In this document: positions 1 through 8,139 of the stretch, in pieces
How the letters are laid out: every line of letters begins with the position of its first letter
Position numbering within the stretch: the stretch's first letter is position 1
NCBI RefSeq assembly: GCF_014397115.1
Contig: NZ_CP060720.1
Coordinates: 1,938,001 to 2,002,000, forward strand
Origin: Vagococcus carniphilus
Lineage (GTDB): Bacteria > Bacillota > Bacilli > Lactobacillales > Vagococcaceae
Length of the DNA stretch: 64,000 nucleotides
Direction: 5' to 3'
Made by a program: the position numbers and the translations under genes
The notes under the pieces: generated by a model
The model's input: the letters and a program-made list of their open reading frames with translations, nothing else
What the model was told of the DNA's origin: nothing
The model's database searches: none

Positions 1-504
1 TACATTATCTTCTTTTGGTAACAAGGTATTTCCCAAATCGATAATTGTATCTCCATAAACGATAGACATATTGATATCATCCCACTCATATGTATCATTT
101 CCAAAGCGTTGGTTTCCAATCCATGGTCGTTTGAATCGTCTACCTGATTTTGAATCACTTGTGACCGTTTTAATCATCTTAATTTGTTTCTTTCGCCATG
201 GTGCATTTGAAAATAAATCAATACCAGAAACCTCTACACCCTTAAGACCAACAAATAAAATAGCTAAAACAATCATCAGCCAGACTGCTGGACTACTTAA
301 AAAACAAAGTAGCATCACTACTAAACTCGATACTTTTTGAAAATGATTAAACGAAGTTTTGTGGACTTTTTTAACCGAATAAACAAAGTTAATAATGGCA
401 AATACTATAAAAATTAATATTGGAATATTTCCCAATAATTGATAAATAGCCCATACAAATAACAATAACTCGGTTACAATAAAAAAACGCCATGAGCTTT
501 GCAT
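1..504 (-). CDS. liaF: LiaF-like cell-envelope stress response membrane protein (5' part only)
   Basis: This reading frame is open for 168 codons from an ATG at 504 to the window edge, so the C-terminal part is missing. A strong AAAGGAG ribosome site precedes the ATG. The first ~90 residues hold hydrophobic segments expected to be membrane helices. The last visible residues (DDINMSIVYGDTIIDLGNT, then LLPKEDN) match the start of the conserved C-terminal domain of LiaF/VraT proteins. LiaF is known to hold the LiaS kinase inactive until the cell envelope is damaged; liaS and liaR would be expected further left, outside the window. A LiaR-like box and a good promoter lie directly upstream, which fits autoregulation. 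A plus-strand frame at 71-340 is its shadow. Confidence 0.85.
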   Translation of the reverse strand, partial: MQSSWRFFIVTELLLFVWAIYQLLGNIPILIFIVFAIINFVYSVKKVHKTSFNHFQKVSSLVVMLLCFLSSPAVWLMIVLAILFVGLKGVEVSGIDLFSNAPWRKKQIKMIKTVTSDSKSGRRFKRPWIGNQRFGNDTYEWDDINMSIVYGDTIIDLGNTLLPKEDNV

Positions 505-539
505 AGTCCTTACTCCTTTTCTATAGAATATTTAAGTTT

Positions 540-567
540 ATTATAACTATCTTTTGTGCATTGTAAA
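540..567 (-). promoter_or_regulatory. liaF promoter
   Basis: On the minus strand TTTACA (567-562) is followed after 16 bp by TATAAT (545-540). This places the start about 30 bp upstream of the liaF ATG. The LiaR-like box lies 22 bp upstream of the -35 element, a usual position for an activator. Confidence 0.75.
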
Positions 568-589
568 AACCACAAAAGAAGGAAAACGT

Positions 590-611
590 ACTACGACTTT
601 AGACCTAGATT
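590..611. promoter_or_regulatory. LiaR-like response-regulator box upstream of liaF
   Basis: On the minus strand the 22-bp element reads AATCTAGG-T-CTAAAGTCGTAGT. It recurs with one mismatch at 16836-16857, upstream of dltX. Its core resembles the imperfect palindrome GACTAAAGTC that I recall for LiaR/VraR/CesR-type regulators. Placement 22 bp upstream of the liaF -35 element fits an activator site. That the binding protein is LiaR is inferred. Confidence 0.6.
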
Positions 612-628
612 TCATCTTAATTAAAAAT

Positions 629-662
629 GAAAAACGAACAATCTTTCACTAAAATTGTTCGT
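629..662 (-). terminator. second stem-loop between greA and liaF
   Basis: Arms ACGAACAAT (634-642) and ATTGTTCGT (654-662) pair around an 11-base loop. On the minus strand the stem is followed by TTTTT, then CATTTTT. It could act as a backup terminator for greA-side transcription before the liaF promoter. Confidence 0.5.
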
Positions 663-682
663 CACTCTATTCAATTGAGAAC

Positions 683-716
683 AAAAAAAGAGGTTGAGAC
701 ATAAGTCTCAGCCTAA
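683..716 (-). terminator. greA intrinsic terminator
   Basis: The stem GGTTGAGAC (692-700)/GTCTCAGCC (705-713) with loop ATAA is followed on the minus strand by seven T. An A/T tract lies on the other side too, so it may work in both directions. Confidence 0.85.
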
Positions 717-748
717 AAAAATGTTTTCTTACGAAATTTTTTCTATTC

Positions 749-1198
749 TTACGTCCATGTCCCACCTGGGGTACTAATTGTTACAACATCATTTAATTTT
801 TTTCCAATTAAAGCTTTAGCAATCGGAGAGTCATTTGAGATTTTTCCTGAAAACGGATCTGCTTCTGCACTCCCAACAATTGTGTACTCTTCTTCATCAC
901 CATCTGGTAATTCAACAAATTTCACAGTACGTCCAATTGATACTTCATCTTTAGATACATTATTATTATCAATAATTTGAGCAAAACGAATCATGTTTTC
1001 TAATGTTGTAATTCTACCTTCAACAAAAGCTTGCTCATCTTTAGCTGACTCGTACTCAGAGTTCTCTGATAAATCTCCAAAACTACGAGCTATTTTTATA
1101 CGCTCAACTATTTCTTTACGTTTAATTGTTTTTAACTCTTCTAATTCTACTTCTAATTTTTCTTTACCTTCTAAAGTCATCGGATAAACTTTTTCCAT
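749..1198 (-). CDS. greA: transcription elongation factor GreA, with a frameshift at the last codons
   Basis: GreA binds the secondary channel of RNA polymerase and stimulates transcript cleavage, rescuing backtracked complexes. The N-terminal coiled coil carries the expected acidic tip ([17 protein letters not shown], about residues 40-56), and the C-terminal FKBP-like domain includes [19 protein letters not shown]. As sequenced it ends after 149 residues with GGTWT. The family normally ends with about ten more residues after PGG. In the adjacent frame the DNA encodes [10 protein letters not shown] and a stop at 729-731, the typical end, giving 156 residues if one G is added at 761-763. The gene lies downstream of mltG, an arrangement common in Enterococcaceae and streptococci. 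It starts at ATG 1198, preceded by AAGGAG at a rather long spacing of 13 bases. Confidence 0.95.
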   Translation of the reverse strand: MEKVYPMTLEGKEKLEVELEELKTIKRKEIVERIKIARSFGDLSENSEYESAKDEQAFVEGRITTLENMIRFAQIIDNNNVSKDEVSIGRTVKFVELPDGDEEEYTIVGSAEADPFSGKISNDSPIAKALIGKKLNDVVTISTPGGTWT

Positions 1199-1373
1199 AA
1201 TCGACTCACGTCTCCTTAAAACGATTTTAAGCTATTTGACAAATGAATAGCTTCCCCGAAATGTATCGGAAAAGCTTTTCACTCTCAATATAACAAACAG
1301 ATTACCACGTTAGGAACAAAAAGTAAACATCAAAAATAATTTTTTAATTTTCACTTTTTTCATAACAGGAATT

Positions 1374-2669
1374 CTATTTTTTATCATCAATATACTCTTT
1401 TTTTAATTTCAAATGTTCTTCATATGTTTTAGCGTAATAAACCTTACCTGTTGAAACATCTGCTAAGAAATAAATATAGTCATTTGCTTCTGGATTCATT
1501 ACAGCTAAAATTGATTGCTCACTTGGACTGTTAAACGGTCCTGGGCCTGTTCCCTTATTAATATATAGATTATAAGGAGAATCAATTTGAGTATCTTTAT
1601 TAGATAGATGAACTTTATGTTCTTCCATTGCATAAAGAATAGAGATATCTGATTGAAGTGGCATATCAGTTTCTATTCTATTAAAGAATACTTGAGCAAT
1701 TTTTTTACGATCCTCTTCAGAAACACCTTCTTTTTCAACTAAAGAAGCTAATGTTAAAACTTCTTGGACAGAAAGTTTTTTCTGCTCAATACTTTGATAA
1801 AGTGGTGTCATCACTTGATTCGTTTTGATAATCATTTGTTCAACTAATTCTTCTAAAGAATTATCTTTATAATAATTATAAGTAGCTGGATACAAGTAAC
1901 CTTCTAAACGGAAGCGAACATCTTTTGCTTGTTTAGCACTTGTTAATAATTCTGGATACTTACCTGCCATTTTGTTAAAGAATTTTTCATCTTTCATAAG
2001 GGCTAGGAATTCATCTTTTTTCACATCTGTTTTCTTATCAAATAAATCAGCTATTTGATCAATTGAAGAACCTTCAGGAATTGTAATTTTAGCATCAGCT
2101 AAAGCTTCTGGTTCATCCGTTCCACCAGATTGAAGATTCTTAGTGATTTCATCTAGAGTCATATTTGGTGCCATTTGGTAATAACCAGCCTGAAAATCAG
2201 AAAGATTGTTCGTTTTAACAAAGTATGAAAATACTAATCCACTTTTAATAACTTTGCTTTTTTCTAATATTTGACCAATGTCTTTACTAGAGCTACCAAT
2301 TGGTACTTCTACTTGCACCATTTTTTTATCTGATGGATCTAGTGGTTTCAAGCTTGATTTGAAGAAACTATAAAACGAAAATCCCGCTACTGTAACTGTG
2401 ACAATTAAGGCTAAAGATATAATGATAACAATCTTTTTCACCATATTGTTTTCTTTTTTACGGTTATTAAATTTATCTTCTGTTTGGCGTCTATTACGAC
2501 GTCTAACGGGCTCTTCTGTTCTAGGTGTTTCTCTATATTCATTCTCATTAGTCATTTTTTCATCACTCTCATGATCCCCGTGTAGGGAATTCAATACATA
2601 TTCTTTAAACTCTTTACCTGATTCAGGACTTTCATCTTTTTGTTTTAACTCATCATCTCTATCAGTCAA
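1374..2669 (-). CDS. mltG: endolytic murein transglycosylase MltG (YceG family)
   Basis: MltG cleaves nascent glycan strands at the membrane and so limits peptidoglycan strand length. The 431-residue protein has a charged cytoplasmic N-terminus, one membrane helix (about 78-102) and an extracellular YceG domain. The active-site segment LASLVEKEG contains the catalytic Glu (Glu312 or Glu314), followed by the conserved FFNRI, the SPYNLY segment and GPGPFNSPS. A long cytoplasmic N-terminal tail is usual in Firmicutes. The start is probably TTG at 2669: AGGAGG sits eight bases upstream and no better ATG is present. A TTGGAT/TATAAT promoter lies just upstream. greA follows 175 bp downstream with no strong terminator between, so the two may be co-transcribed. 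Confidence 0.93.
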   Translation of the reverse strand: MTDRDDELKQKDESPESGKEFKEYVLNSLHGDHESDEKMTNENEYRETPRTEEPVRRRNRRQTEDKFNNRKKENNMVKKIVIIISLALIVTVTVAGFSFYSFFKSSLKPLDPSDKKMVQVEVPIGSSSKDIGQILEKSKVIKSGLVFSYFVKTNNLSDFQAGYYQMAPNMTLDEITKNLQSGGTDEPEALADAKITIPEGSSIDQIADLFDKKTDVKKDEFLALMKDEKFFNKMAGKYPELLTSAKQAKDVRFRLEGYLYPATYNYYKDNSLEELVEQMIIKTNQVMTPLYQSIEQKKLSVQEVLTLASLVEKEGVSEEDRKKIAQVFFNRIETDMPLQSDISILYAMEEHKVHLSNKDTQIDSPYNLYINKGTGPGPFNSPSEQSILAVMNPEANDYIYFLADVSTGKVYYAKTYEEHLKLKKEYIDDKK

Positions 2670-2713
2670 AAAGGCGTCCTCCTTAGTTTTTTAATTTTAA
2701 ATTTGCTTACACC

Positions 2714-2741
2714 ATTATACATGATTCTTAAAAAAATCCAA
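2714..2741 (-). promoter_or_regulatory. mltG promoter
   Basis: Minus strand TTGGAT (2741-2736), 16-bp spacer, then TATAAT (2719-2714), about 45 bp upstream of the mltG start. Confidence 0.65.
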
Positions 2742-2902
2742 ACATGTTTTACGAACTTTTATCACAATATTAAAAAACATGTTTTCCTATTGAAATAAAC
2801 GTTACACTCCATTTTCAAAAAACACTACTTTTAAAGATAACCTTCCTTTTTTCATTTCAATACGGTACAATGATTTTTGAATAAGAATAAAGGAGACAAG
2901 AA

Positions 2903-3241
2903 ATGAACTCATTACCAAGTTGTCCAAACTGTCAGTCAGTTTATACCTATGAAGACCGAGGCTTATACGTTTGTCCCGAATGTGGCAATGAATGGTCTCA
3001 AAATGAAGCAAATGAAGAAACAAACGAATTTATCGTTAAAGATTCGAATGGGAATATTCTTCAAGACGGCGATAGTGTTTCAGTGATTAAAGACTTGAAA
3101 GTCAAAGGCGCTAGCGGTCCAATTAAACAGGGTACAAAAGTTAAAAATATTCGTTTAGTTGACAGCGACCACAATATTGATTGTAAAATTGATGGTTTTG
3201 GCCCTATGAAATTAAAATCAGAATTTGTAAAAAAACTGTAA
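2903..3241 (+). CDS. PhnA/YjdM-family zinc-ribbon protein
   Basis: This 112-residue protein has an N-terminal zinc ribbon with two CxxC pairs (CPNC at residues 7-10 and CPEC at about 24-27). A C-terminal beta domain of the PhnA type follows, with the conserved KDSNG and LQDGDSV segments. The family was named after a phosphonate locus, but PhnA is not part of the phosphonate-lyase pathway and its cellular role is unclear. AAAGGAG precedes the ATG at good spacing and a strong terminator follows, so it is probably a single-gene transcript. A minus-strand frame at 2802-3023 is an artefact overlapping its start. Confidence 0.88.
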   Translation: MNSLPSCPNCQSVYTYEDRGLYVCPECGNEWSQNEANEETNEFIVKDSNGNILQDGDSVSVIKDLKVKGASGPIKQGTKVKNIRLVDSDHNIDCKIDGFGPMKLKSEFVKKL

Positions 3242-3269
3242 GCGATGTGTTAATCACATTGCTTTTTTT
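3241..3269 (+). terminator. phnA-family gene terminator
   Basis: Arms AGCGATGTG (3241-3249) and CACATTGCT (3255-3263) form a stem with one T:G pair, followed by a run of seven T. Confidence 0.85.
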
Positions 3270-3356
3270 ATTTCTAACAAAGTAAATTTTTAACTTATAA
3301 TAGGTAATAAAATCATGATAAATCTAGTATTTTTTTTGAAAAACTAGCTAGAGACT

Positions 3357-3385
3357 AATATAGCTTATCCAATTAGATACGTCAA
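3357..3385 (-). promoter_or_regulatory. strong orphan promoter without an obvious gene
   Basis: On the minus strand TTGACG (3385-3380), a 17-bp spacer and TATATT (3362-3357) form a near-consensus promoter just past the metH stop. The predicted transcript runs left through an A/T-rich stretch into the 3' end of the convergent PhnA-family gene. No open frame follows, so a small RNA, antisense transcription or a chance match are all possible. Confidence 0.45.
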
Positions 3386-3420
3386 TCATGATTACTTTTT
3401 CTAACTATTAAACCAAAAGA

Positions 3421-5781
3421 CTAAAAATTTAACCCTTCAACTATTTTTAACCAATCCATTGCATCCTTAGCGTAATAATCCGCTCCTACAAATTTTCGGT
3501 TTTCTTCATTCATCACTGCGCCGCCTACAATAAACTGACACTCAATTTTCGCTTTTTTTATATCCAAAATTGTCTGTTTCATATTTTTGACACTTGCGCT
3601 CATCAAAGCAGATAAACCGACTATTTTAATGTCTTCCTTTTGAGCGGTCTCAATTATTTTTTCCGTTGAAACATCTTCTCCTAAATCAATTACTTGATAT
3701 CCATAGTTTTCAATCAGTATTTTCACAATATTTTTCCCAAGATCATGATGATCTCCTTTAACACTAGCAAGTATTACCTTCCCCCTACTTTCTCTAATTT
3801 CACCTTGCTCAACCATATATGCTTTTATGACATCTTGTACTTTTTTAAAAGCTTCAGTAGCTTGCATTAACTGGGGTAAAAATATTTGTTCTTTTTCAAA
3901 AAGAGCTCCAGCATCATCCATTGCTGGAATTAATTCATCTTTAATAATAAGTAAAGGAGGCACACCTTTTCTTAACAAGTTATTTACTTCAATTACAGAC
4001 TCTTCTTCTCTTCCTTGAACAATTAATTCTTTTAAGAGTATACGTTCTTCCTTTAATCTGTTATTACTTATCTTACTTCCTTGATGACGCTTAACATATT
4101 GCTGAGCATTTTTATCTTGATTAGAAAATAATTTAATCGTACTAACTGTTTCCATCAGTGACTCTGATAGCGGATTAATGATTGGTGCATCCAAACCAGC
4201 TATCACACAACTAGTTAAAAATGTTCTATCTAATAGGGATCGATTCGGTAATCCATAAGAAATATTACTAATGCCGGCAACTGTTAATACATTTAACTCA
4301 GTTTTTAATAATTTCAGTGTATCAATCACTACTTGAACTTGACTAGGTTGGGTAGAAACTGGCAAAACAAGAGGATCAATCAATATATCTTCCTTATCAA
4401 TGCCATACTCAGAAGCCTGTTGAATTATTTTTTTAGCTATCAATACCCTACCTTCAGCTGTTTCAGGGATTCCATCTTCATCAAAAGTCATCCCTATTAC
4501 CACACCTCCATATTTTTTTACAATAGGAAAGATATCTTTCATTGATTCTTTAGTTCCATTAACAGAATTAAAGAGTGGTCGACCTGCATATTGTCTTGCT
4601 CCTGCCTCTAAAACAGATGCTTCAATACTATCTAGTTGTAAAGGTTCAACTATAGATTTCTGCAAGAAAGATACGGTTTTAGCCATTACTTCTGACTCAT
4701 CTATATCGACTAAACTAACATTAATATCTAAAATTTCTCCCCCTGCATCAACTTCTCTTAAAGCTTCTTTCAAAACATACGAATAATGTTCATTTCTGAT
4801 AGCATTCTCTAAATTAAGCTTTCCTACAGGGCTAATTCCTCGACTAATTAACGTTAATCGATTATTTAAAATGATTGTTTTCTGGGAAGACGATACAGCT
4901 GTAACTCGTTTTGATTTTTTAATAATAGGTTGAGCTTCAGCTAAAGATTGACGGATTGCTTTAATGAATTTCGGTGTTGTCCCACAACACCCGCCTACAA
5001 CTCGAACGCCCATTTCAACCATCTCAATTACCGATTCAACATAATCAGCTACTTTAATCGTATAAACACTTTTATCTCTTTCTATTTTAGGAAGTCCAGC
5101 ATTTGCTTGAACAATTACTGGAATTTTTGCATAGTCAGTAATTGTTTTAACTGTTGGTAAAAGTTCTTTAGGAGTACACGAACAATTAACTCCAACTGCC
5201 TCTACTCCTAACCCTTGAAGTGTTAATACAGCTGTCAAAGCATCTACTCCAATAAAAGTACGCCCATTTTGTTGAAAAGTCATTGTTGCAAAGATTGGTA
5301 ACTCTGTATTTTCTTTAACTGCTAAAATAGCTGCCTTTATCTCCAACAAATCGGACATTGTTTCAATAATGATTAAATCACATCCAAATTTCTCAGCTAA
5401 AACGGCTTGTTCTTTAAATAAACGATAGGCTTCCTCAAATGTTAATTTACCAACTGGCTCCATCATCTCACCAATCGGTCCCATATCAAAAGCAACAAAA
5501 CGAGGGTTAGCTGATTTAGCTAACTGAATAGCTTGTCGAATGATTTGAGATAATTTTTCATGCTTAAAATGTCGGCCATTTGCTTGAAAAGTATTAGTTG
5601 TCACAATATCAGCTCCAGCATCAACGTATTCTTGATGAATCGCTGCAACAATTTCTGGATGAGTTAAATTAAACAGTTCTGGTTGTATATCCATCGGCAG
5701 TCCTTTTTGATAAAACATGGTTCCCATTGCTCCATCAACTAATAAGAAATCGTTATTTAAACTTGCTAACAATTCTTTCAT
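3421..5781 (-). CDS. metH: short cobalamin-dependent methionine synthase lacking the reactivation domain
   Basis: The 786-residue protein has three modules. An N-terminal homocysteine methyltransferase barrel (about 1-290) carries zinc ligands Cys200, Cys265 and Cys266. A pterin-binding barrel (about 300-560) should bind methyltetrahydrofolate. A B12 module (about 575-786) carries the cobalamin motif D677-x-H679-x-x-G682. The predicted reaction is methyl transfer from methyltetrahydrofolate through methylcobalamin to homocysteine, making methionine. The C-terminal AdoMet reactivation domain of E. coli MetH is absent; compact forms of this length are known, for example in Thermotoga, where reactivation is supplied separately. 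GGGAGG precedes ATG 5781. I saw no cobalamin riboswitch, S-box or methionine T-box upstream. No metF or other methionine gene is nearby. It may accept a related methyl donor instead. Confidence 0.85.
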   Translation of the reverse strand: MKELLASLNNDFLLVDGAMGTMFYQKGLPMDIQPELFNLTHPEIVAAIHQEYVDAGADIVTTNTFQANGRHFKHEKLSQIIRQAIQLAKSANPRFVAFDMGPIGEMMEPVGKLTFEEAYRLFKEQAVLAEKFGCDLIIIETMSDLLEIKAAILAVKENTELPIFATMTFQQNGRTFIGVDALTAVLTLQGLGVEAVGVNCSCTPKELLPTVKTITDYAKIPVIVQANAGLPKIERDKSVYTIKVADYVESVIEMVEMGVRVVGGCCGTTPKFIKAIRQSLAEAQPIIKKSKRVTAVSSSQKTIILNNRLTLISRGISPVGKLNLENAIRNEHYSYVLKEALREVDAGGEILDINVSLVDIDESEVMAKTVSFLQKSIVEPLQLDSIEASVLEAGARQYAGRPLFNSVNGTKESMKDIFPIVKKYGGVVIGMTFDEDGIPETAEGRVLIAKKIIQQASEYGIDKEDILIDPLVLPVSTQPSQVQVVIDTLKLLKTELNVLTVAGISNISYGLPNRSLLDRTFLTSCVIAGLDAPIINPLSESLMETVSTIKLFSNQDKNAQQYVKRHQGSKISNNRLKEERILLKELIVQGREEESVIEVNNLLRKGVPPLLIIKDELIPAMDDAGALFEKEQIFLPQLMQATEAFKKVQDVIKAYMVEQGEIRESRGKVILASVKGDHHDLGKNIVKILIENYGYQVIDLGEDVSTEKIIETAQKEDIKIVGLSALMSASVKNMKQTILDIKKAKIECQFIVGGAVMNEENRKFVGADYYAKDAMDWLKIVEGLNF

Positions 5782-5910
5782 ACATATATCCTCCCTGTAA
5801 TAATCATATTTAAATTAAGTTTTTTTATATTCTTTTTCATTATGTTACTTTTAGTGTAAAATAAAAGAACAGATTACAAATCTAACTCTACAAAACACCT
5901 AAATATAAAG

Positions 5911-5949
5911 GAAAAACGCCTAAACCAATCATAATAATGGTTTAGACGT
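5911..5949 (-). terminator. tRNA-Thr terminator
   Basis: Arms ACGCCTAAACCA (5916-5927) and TGGTTTAGACGT (5938-5949) form a long stem. On the minus strand it is followed by TTTTT, directly after the tRNA gene. Confidence 0.85.
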
Positions 5950-5957
5950 TATAAAAG

Positions 5958-6030
5958 AGCCACCTACCAGAATCGAACTGGTGACCTTTTGCTTACCATG
6001 CAAACGCTCTACCTACTGAGCTAAGGCGGC
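5958..6030 (-). tRNA. tRNA-Thr(GGT)
   Basis: A 73-nt cloverleaf with acceptor GCCGCCT/AGGTGGC, anticodon stem TTTGC/GCAAA and loop ATGGTAA, giving anticodon GGT. It is a single-gene unit with its own promoter and terminator. Confidence 0.97.
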
Positions 6031-6053
6031 TAGTAATTTCTTCAACAGTATAT

Positions 6054-6082
6054 AGAATAACTGTTATATCAAAATATGTCAA
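6054..6082 (-). promoter_or_regulatory. tRNA-Thr promoter
   Basis: Minus strand TTGACA (6082-6077), 17-bp spacer, TATTCT (6059-6054), 24 bp upstream of the mature tRNA 5' end. Confidence 0.75.
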
Positions 6083-6127
6083 CACTTTAAAAATACCCCT
6101 ATAGGAAAAAGAAAGGAAGTTTATTTT

Positions 6128-6949
6128 ATGATTATTTCAATCGAAAAAGCAAATTTTACATTAGTAACAGAAGTTTGGAATGAAGGTTTTAGTGATTACA
6201 TCGTCCCAATCAATATGAGTGAAGACGCATTAAATTATCGAATTTCTTCACTAGGACTTTCAAAATCCTACTCAGCTGTTTTTGAAAAAGAACAACAATA
6301 TGCTGGCATTATTTTAATTGGTATCCAAGTAATTCAACATGTTAAAACAATGTGGATTGGTGGTATGTCAGTTGCGCCAGATTTTAGACGACAACAAATC
6401 GCCAAAGAGTTGATGAATTATGCAAAAGAACTAGCAAAGAAAGAAAATTGCGATGAAATTAGACTTGAAGTAATTGCTACAAATACAAAAGCAAAAAAAC
6501 TATATGAATCCTTAGACTTTACTGAATTAAATGAATTAGCTGTTGGTGAAATATTGACTATTCCTGAACCAACTAATAAAGACTTAACTTTTGAAAAGAT
6601 AGATAAGAAAGAAATCCTAGACATAGAAAGTAATCTAGTTCCTTGGCAAAACAGATTAATGTTCACAAATAATAGCTACAATATTAGTCAAGATGGAACA
6701 TCTATCGGGTTTATTACTTATAATGAAATACCTGATGCGATTTCAATTCAACAATTACAATTGAAAGATCCATCTACAACGGAATATATTTTTGATATTA
6801 TTGGAACGCTTCAGAAAGATTACAATAAAAAAATTAAATTAAGTAATTTTGATATGTCTTCTACTGAGTATCAACAATTAGCTTCTTTATCACTTCAATT
6901 ACCTTTAACACAATATCAAATGGTTTTGAGAATGAAAAATAATAAATAA
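6128..6949 (+). CDS. GNAT-family N-acetyltransferase, two-domain form
   Basis: The N-terminal half (about residues 1-140) is a GNAT domain. GGMSVAPDFRRQQIAKELM matches the acetyl-CoA pyrophosphate loop (R/Q-x-x-G/A), and NTKAKKLYESLDF is the typical late helix and strand. Residues 145-273 form a second domain that I do not recognise; it may be a degenerate GNAT half. The substrate cannot be told from the sequence. GAAAGGAAG lies upstream of ATG 6128. It is followed by an unrelated gene 80 bp downstream in the same direction. Confidence 0.8.
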   Translation: MIISIEKANFTLVTEVWNEGFSDYIVPINMSEDALNYRISSLGLSKSYSAVFEKEQQYAGIILIGIQVIQHVKTMWIGGMSVAPDFRRQQIAKELMNYAKELAKKENCDEIRLEVIATNTKAKKLYESLDFTELNELAVGEILTIPEPTNKDLTFEKIDKKEILDIESNLVPWQNRLMFTNNSYNISQDGTSIGFITYNEIPDAISIQQLQLKDPSTTEYIFDIIGTLQKDYNKKIKLSNFDMSSTEYQQLASLSLQLPLTQYQMVLRMKNNK

Positions 6950-7031
6950 GAATTATTTATACGGTTATTGTAATTCTTGTTTATTTAATGTAGTCTTAGT
7001 ATGTATACATTTGACGGGAGACAGAATTTAA

Positions 7032-7598
7032 ATGAAAATAAGAATTATTGGTTACGCTGGCAGCGGTAAGACCTCCTTAACCATTAAACTTCAAGAAAAA
7101 TACATTATTCAAGGTATTTCTTTAGACGATTATCTAAAAATAAAAGATAAAACGCAACGAGCAAATACACTAGAATCTCGTCTGTCTATGTTAGATTCCT
7201 GGATAGTTGAAGGCGTTCAAGTTAGTCCGTGGACTAGAAAAACCTTTACTGACGCAGATTTGGTTGTTATTTTAGATTATCCAATTTATGTGACACAATA
7301 TCGAGTCTTTAAAAGAGCTATGACTCAGGTATTTGACCCAAAAAGAAACATGAATCAGAAGAAAAAAGCCATGAAACGAATGTTTAAGCTATTTAAATGG
7401 AATAGTCGCTTTAGAAAAAGACTTCCTGCGATTAAAGCAAATTTGAATAAGCAACCTATGGCTGTCATGATTCTTGAATCACCAAAAGATGAGAACAGAC
7501 TTCATCAATACATCAAAAAACAAAATCGATTAAAAAAACATCGACTTGATCGTAAACAACAAGTCAGAAATAACACAAAAAAAGAATCTAGAAAATGA
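7032..7598 (+). CDS. P-loop NTPase resembling adenylate-kinase-like topology modulation proteins
   Basis: The protein of 188 residues begins with a Walker A loop, GYAGSGKTS, at residues 7-15. WIVEGVQVSPWT and LVVILDYPIYVTQYRVFKR follow, segments typical of the adenylate-kinase-related group often labelled DNA topology modulation or FlaR. A lysine/arginine-rich C-terminal tail (about 150-188) may bind nucleic acid. No substrate is established for most members. GGGAG lies 11 bases before ATG 7032. The terminator stem overlaps its last codons. Confidence 0.75.
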   Translation: MKIRIIGYAGSGKTSLTIKLQEKYIIQGISLDDYLKIKDKTQRANTLESRLSMLDSWIVEGVQVSPWTRKTFTDADLVVILDYPIYVTQYRVFKRAMTQVFDPKRNMNQKKKAMKRMFKLFKWNSRFRKRLPAIKANLNKQPMAVMILESPKDENRLHQYIKKQNRLKKHRLDRKQQVRNNTKKESRK

Positions 7599-7624
7599 TG
7601 TTTTAGTCATCTCTAGATTCTTTT
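7584..7624. terminator. convergent terminator between the P-loop gene and apt
   Basis: Arms GAATCTAGA (7584-7592) and TCTAGATTC (7612-7620) enclose a loop and are followed by TTTT. The left arm overlaps the 3' end of the plus-strand gene. A-rich DNA on the left could let it serve apt as well. Confidence 0.75.
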
Positions 7625-7626
7625 AT

Positions 7627-8139
7627 TTAAAATTCCATTAATGTTAGAATATCATAACCTTCAATTTTTTCACGGCCATTTAATTCGTTTAATTCTACTA
7701 AGAAGGCACAACCTACAACTTCTCCACCTAATTGTTCAACTAGTTCGATTGTAGCCGCAATTGTTCCACCTGTTGCTAAAAGGTCATCACAGATGATAAC
7801 TTTTTGACCTGGTTTAATAGCATCTTTATGAAGAGTTAAAGTCGCACTACCGTATTCTAAACCGTAATCCACTTCAATTGTTTCACGAGGTAATTTACCT
7901 TTTTTACGAGCTGGTGCAAAGCCAATTCCTAACTCATAAGCTACTGGACATCCAATAATAAAGCCACGAGCTTCAGGTCCTACAACCATTTCTGCTCCTC
8001 TTTCTTTAGCATACGCAACGATTTGTCTAGTTGCTTCTTGGTAAGCTGCTCCATCTCCCATTAAAGGTGAGATATCTCTAAAGATAACTCCTTCTTTAGG
8101 GTAATCTGGGATGCTAGCAATGTAATCTTTCAAATTCAT
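7627..8139 (-). CDS. apt: adenine phosphoribosyltransferase
   Basis: Apt salvages adenine with PRPP to make AMP and pyrophosphate. The PRPP-binding motif [13 protein letters not shown] is intact and the N-terminal [14 protein letters not shown] is typical of the family. I chose ATG 8139 (170 residues, MNLKDYIAS...) because AGGAGG lies eight bases upstream. The frame also has an ATG at 8166, but that would add nine untypical residues and has no ribosome site. The start overlaps the recJ stop as ATGA, so the two genes are translationally coupled, an arrangement common in this order. Confidence 0.95.
   Translation of the reverse strand: MNLKDYIASIPDYPKEGVIFRDISPLMGDGAAYQEATRQIVAYAKERGAEMVVGPEARGFIIGCPVAYELGIGFAPARKKGKLPRETIEVDYGLEYGSATLTLHKDAIKPGQKVIICDDLLATGGTIAATIELVEQLGGEVVGCAFLVELNELNGREKIEGYDILTLMEF

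Noticed and set aside
71-340. Plus-strand open frame of 89 codons
   Set aside because: It lies antisense to a convincing liaF frame that is open over the full 504 bases with a strong ribosome site; it has no ribosome site of its own.
2802-3023. Minus-strand frame opposite the start of the PhnA-family gene
   Set aside because: It lacks a ribosome site, and the plus-strand gene with zinc ribbons and terminator explains the region.
5782-5915. Riboswitch in front of metH
   Set aside because: I looked for cobalamin-box, S-box and T-box cores in the leader and saw none; the stem at 5916-5949 belongs to the tRNA-Thr terminator.
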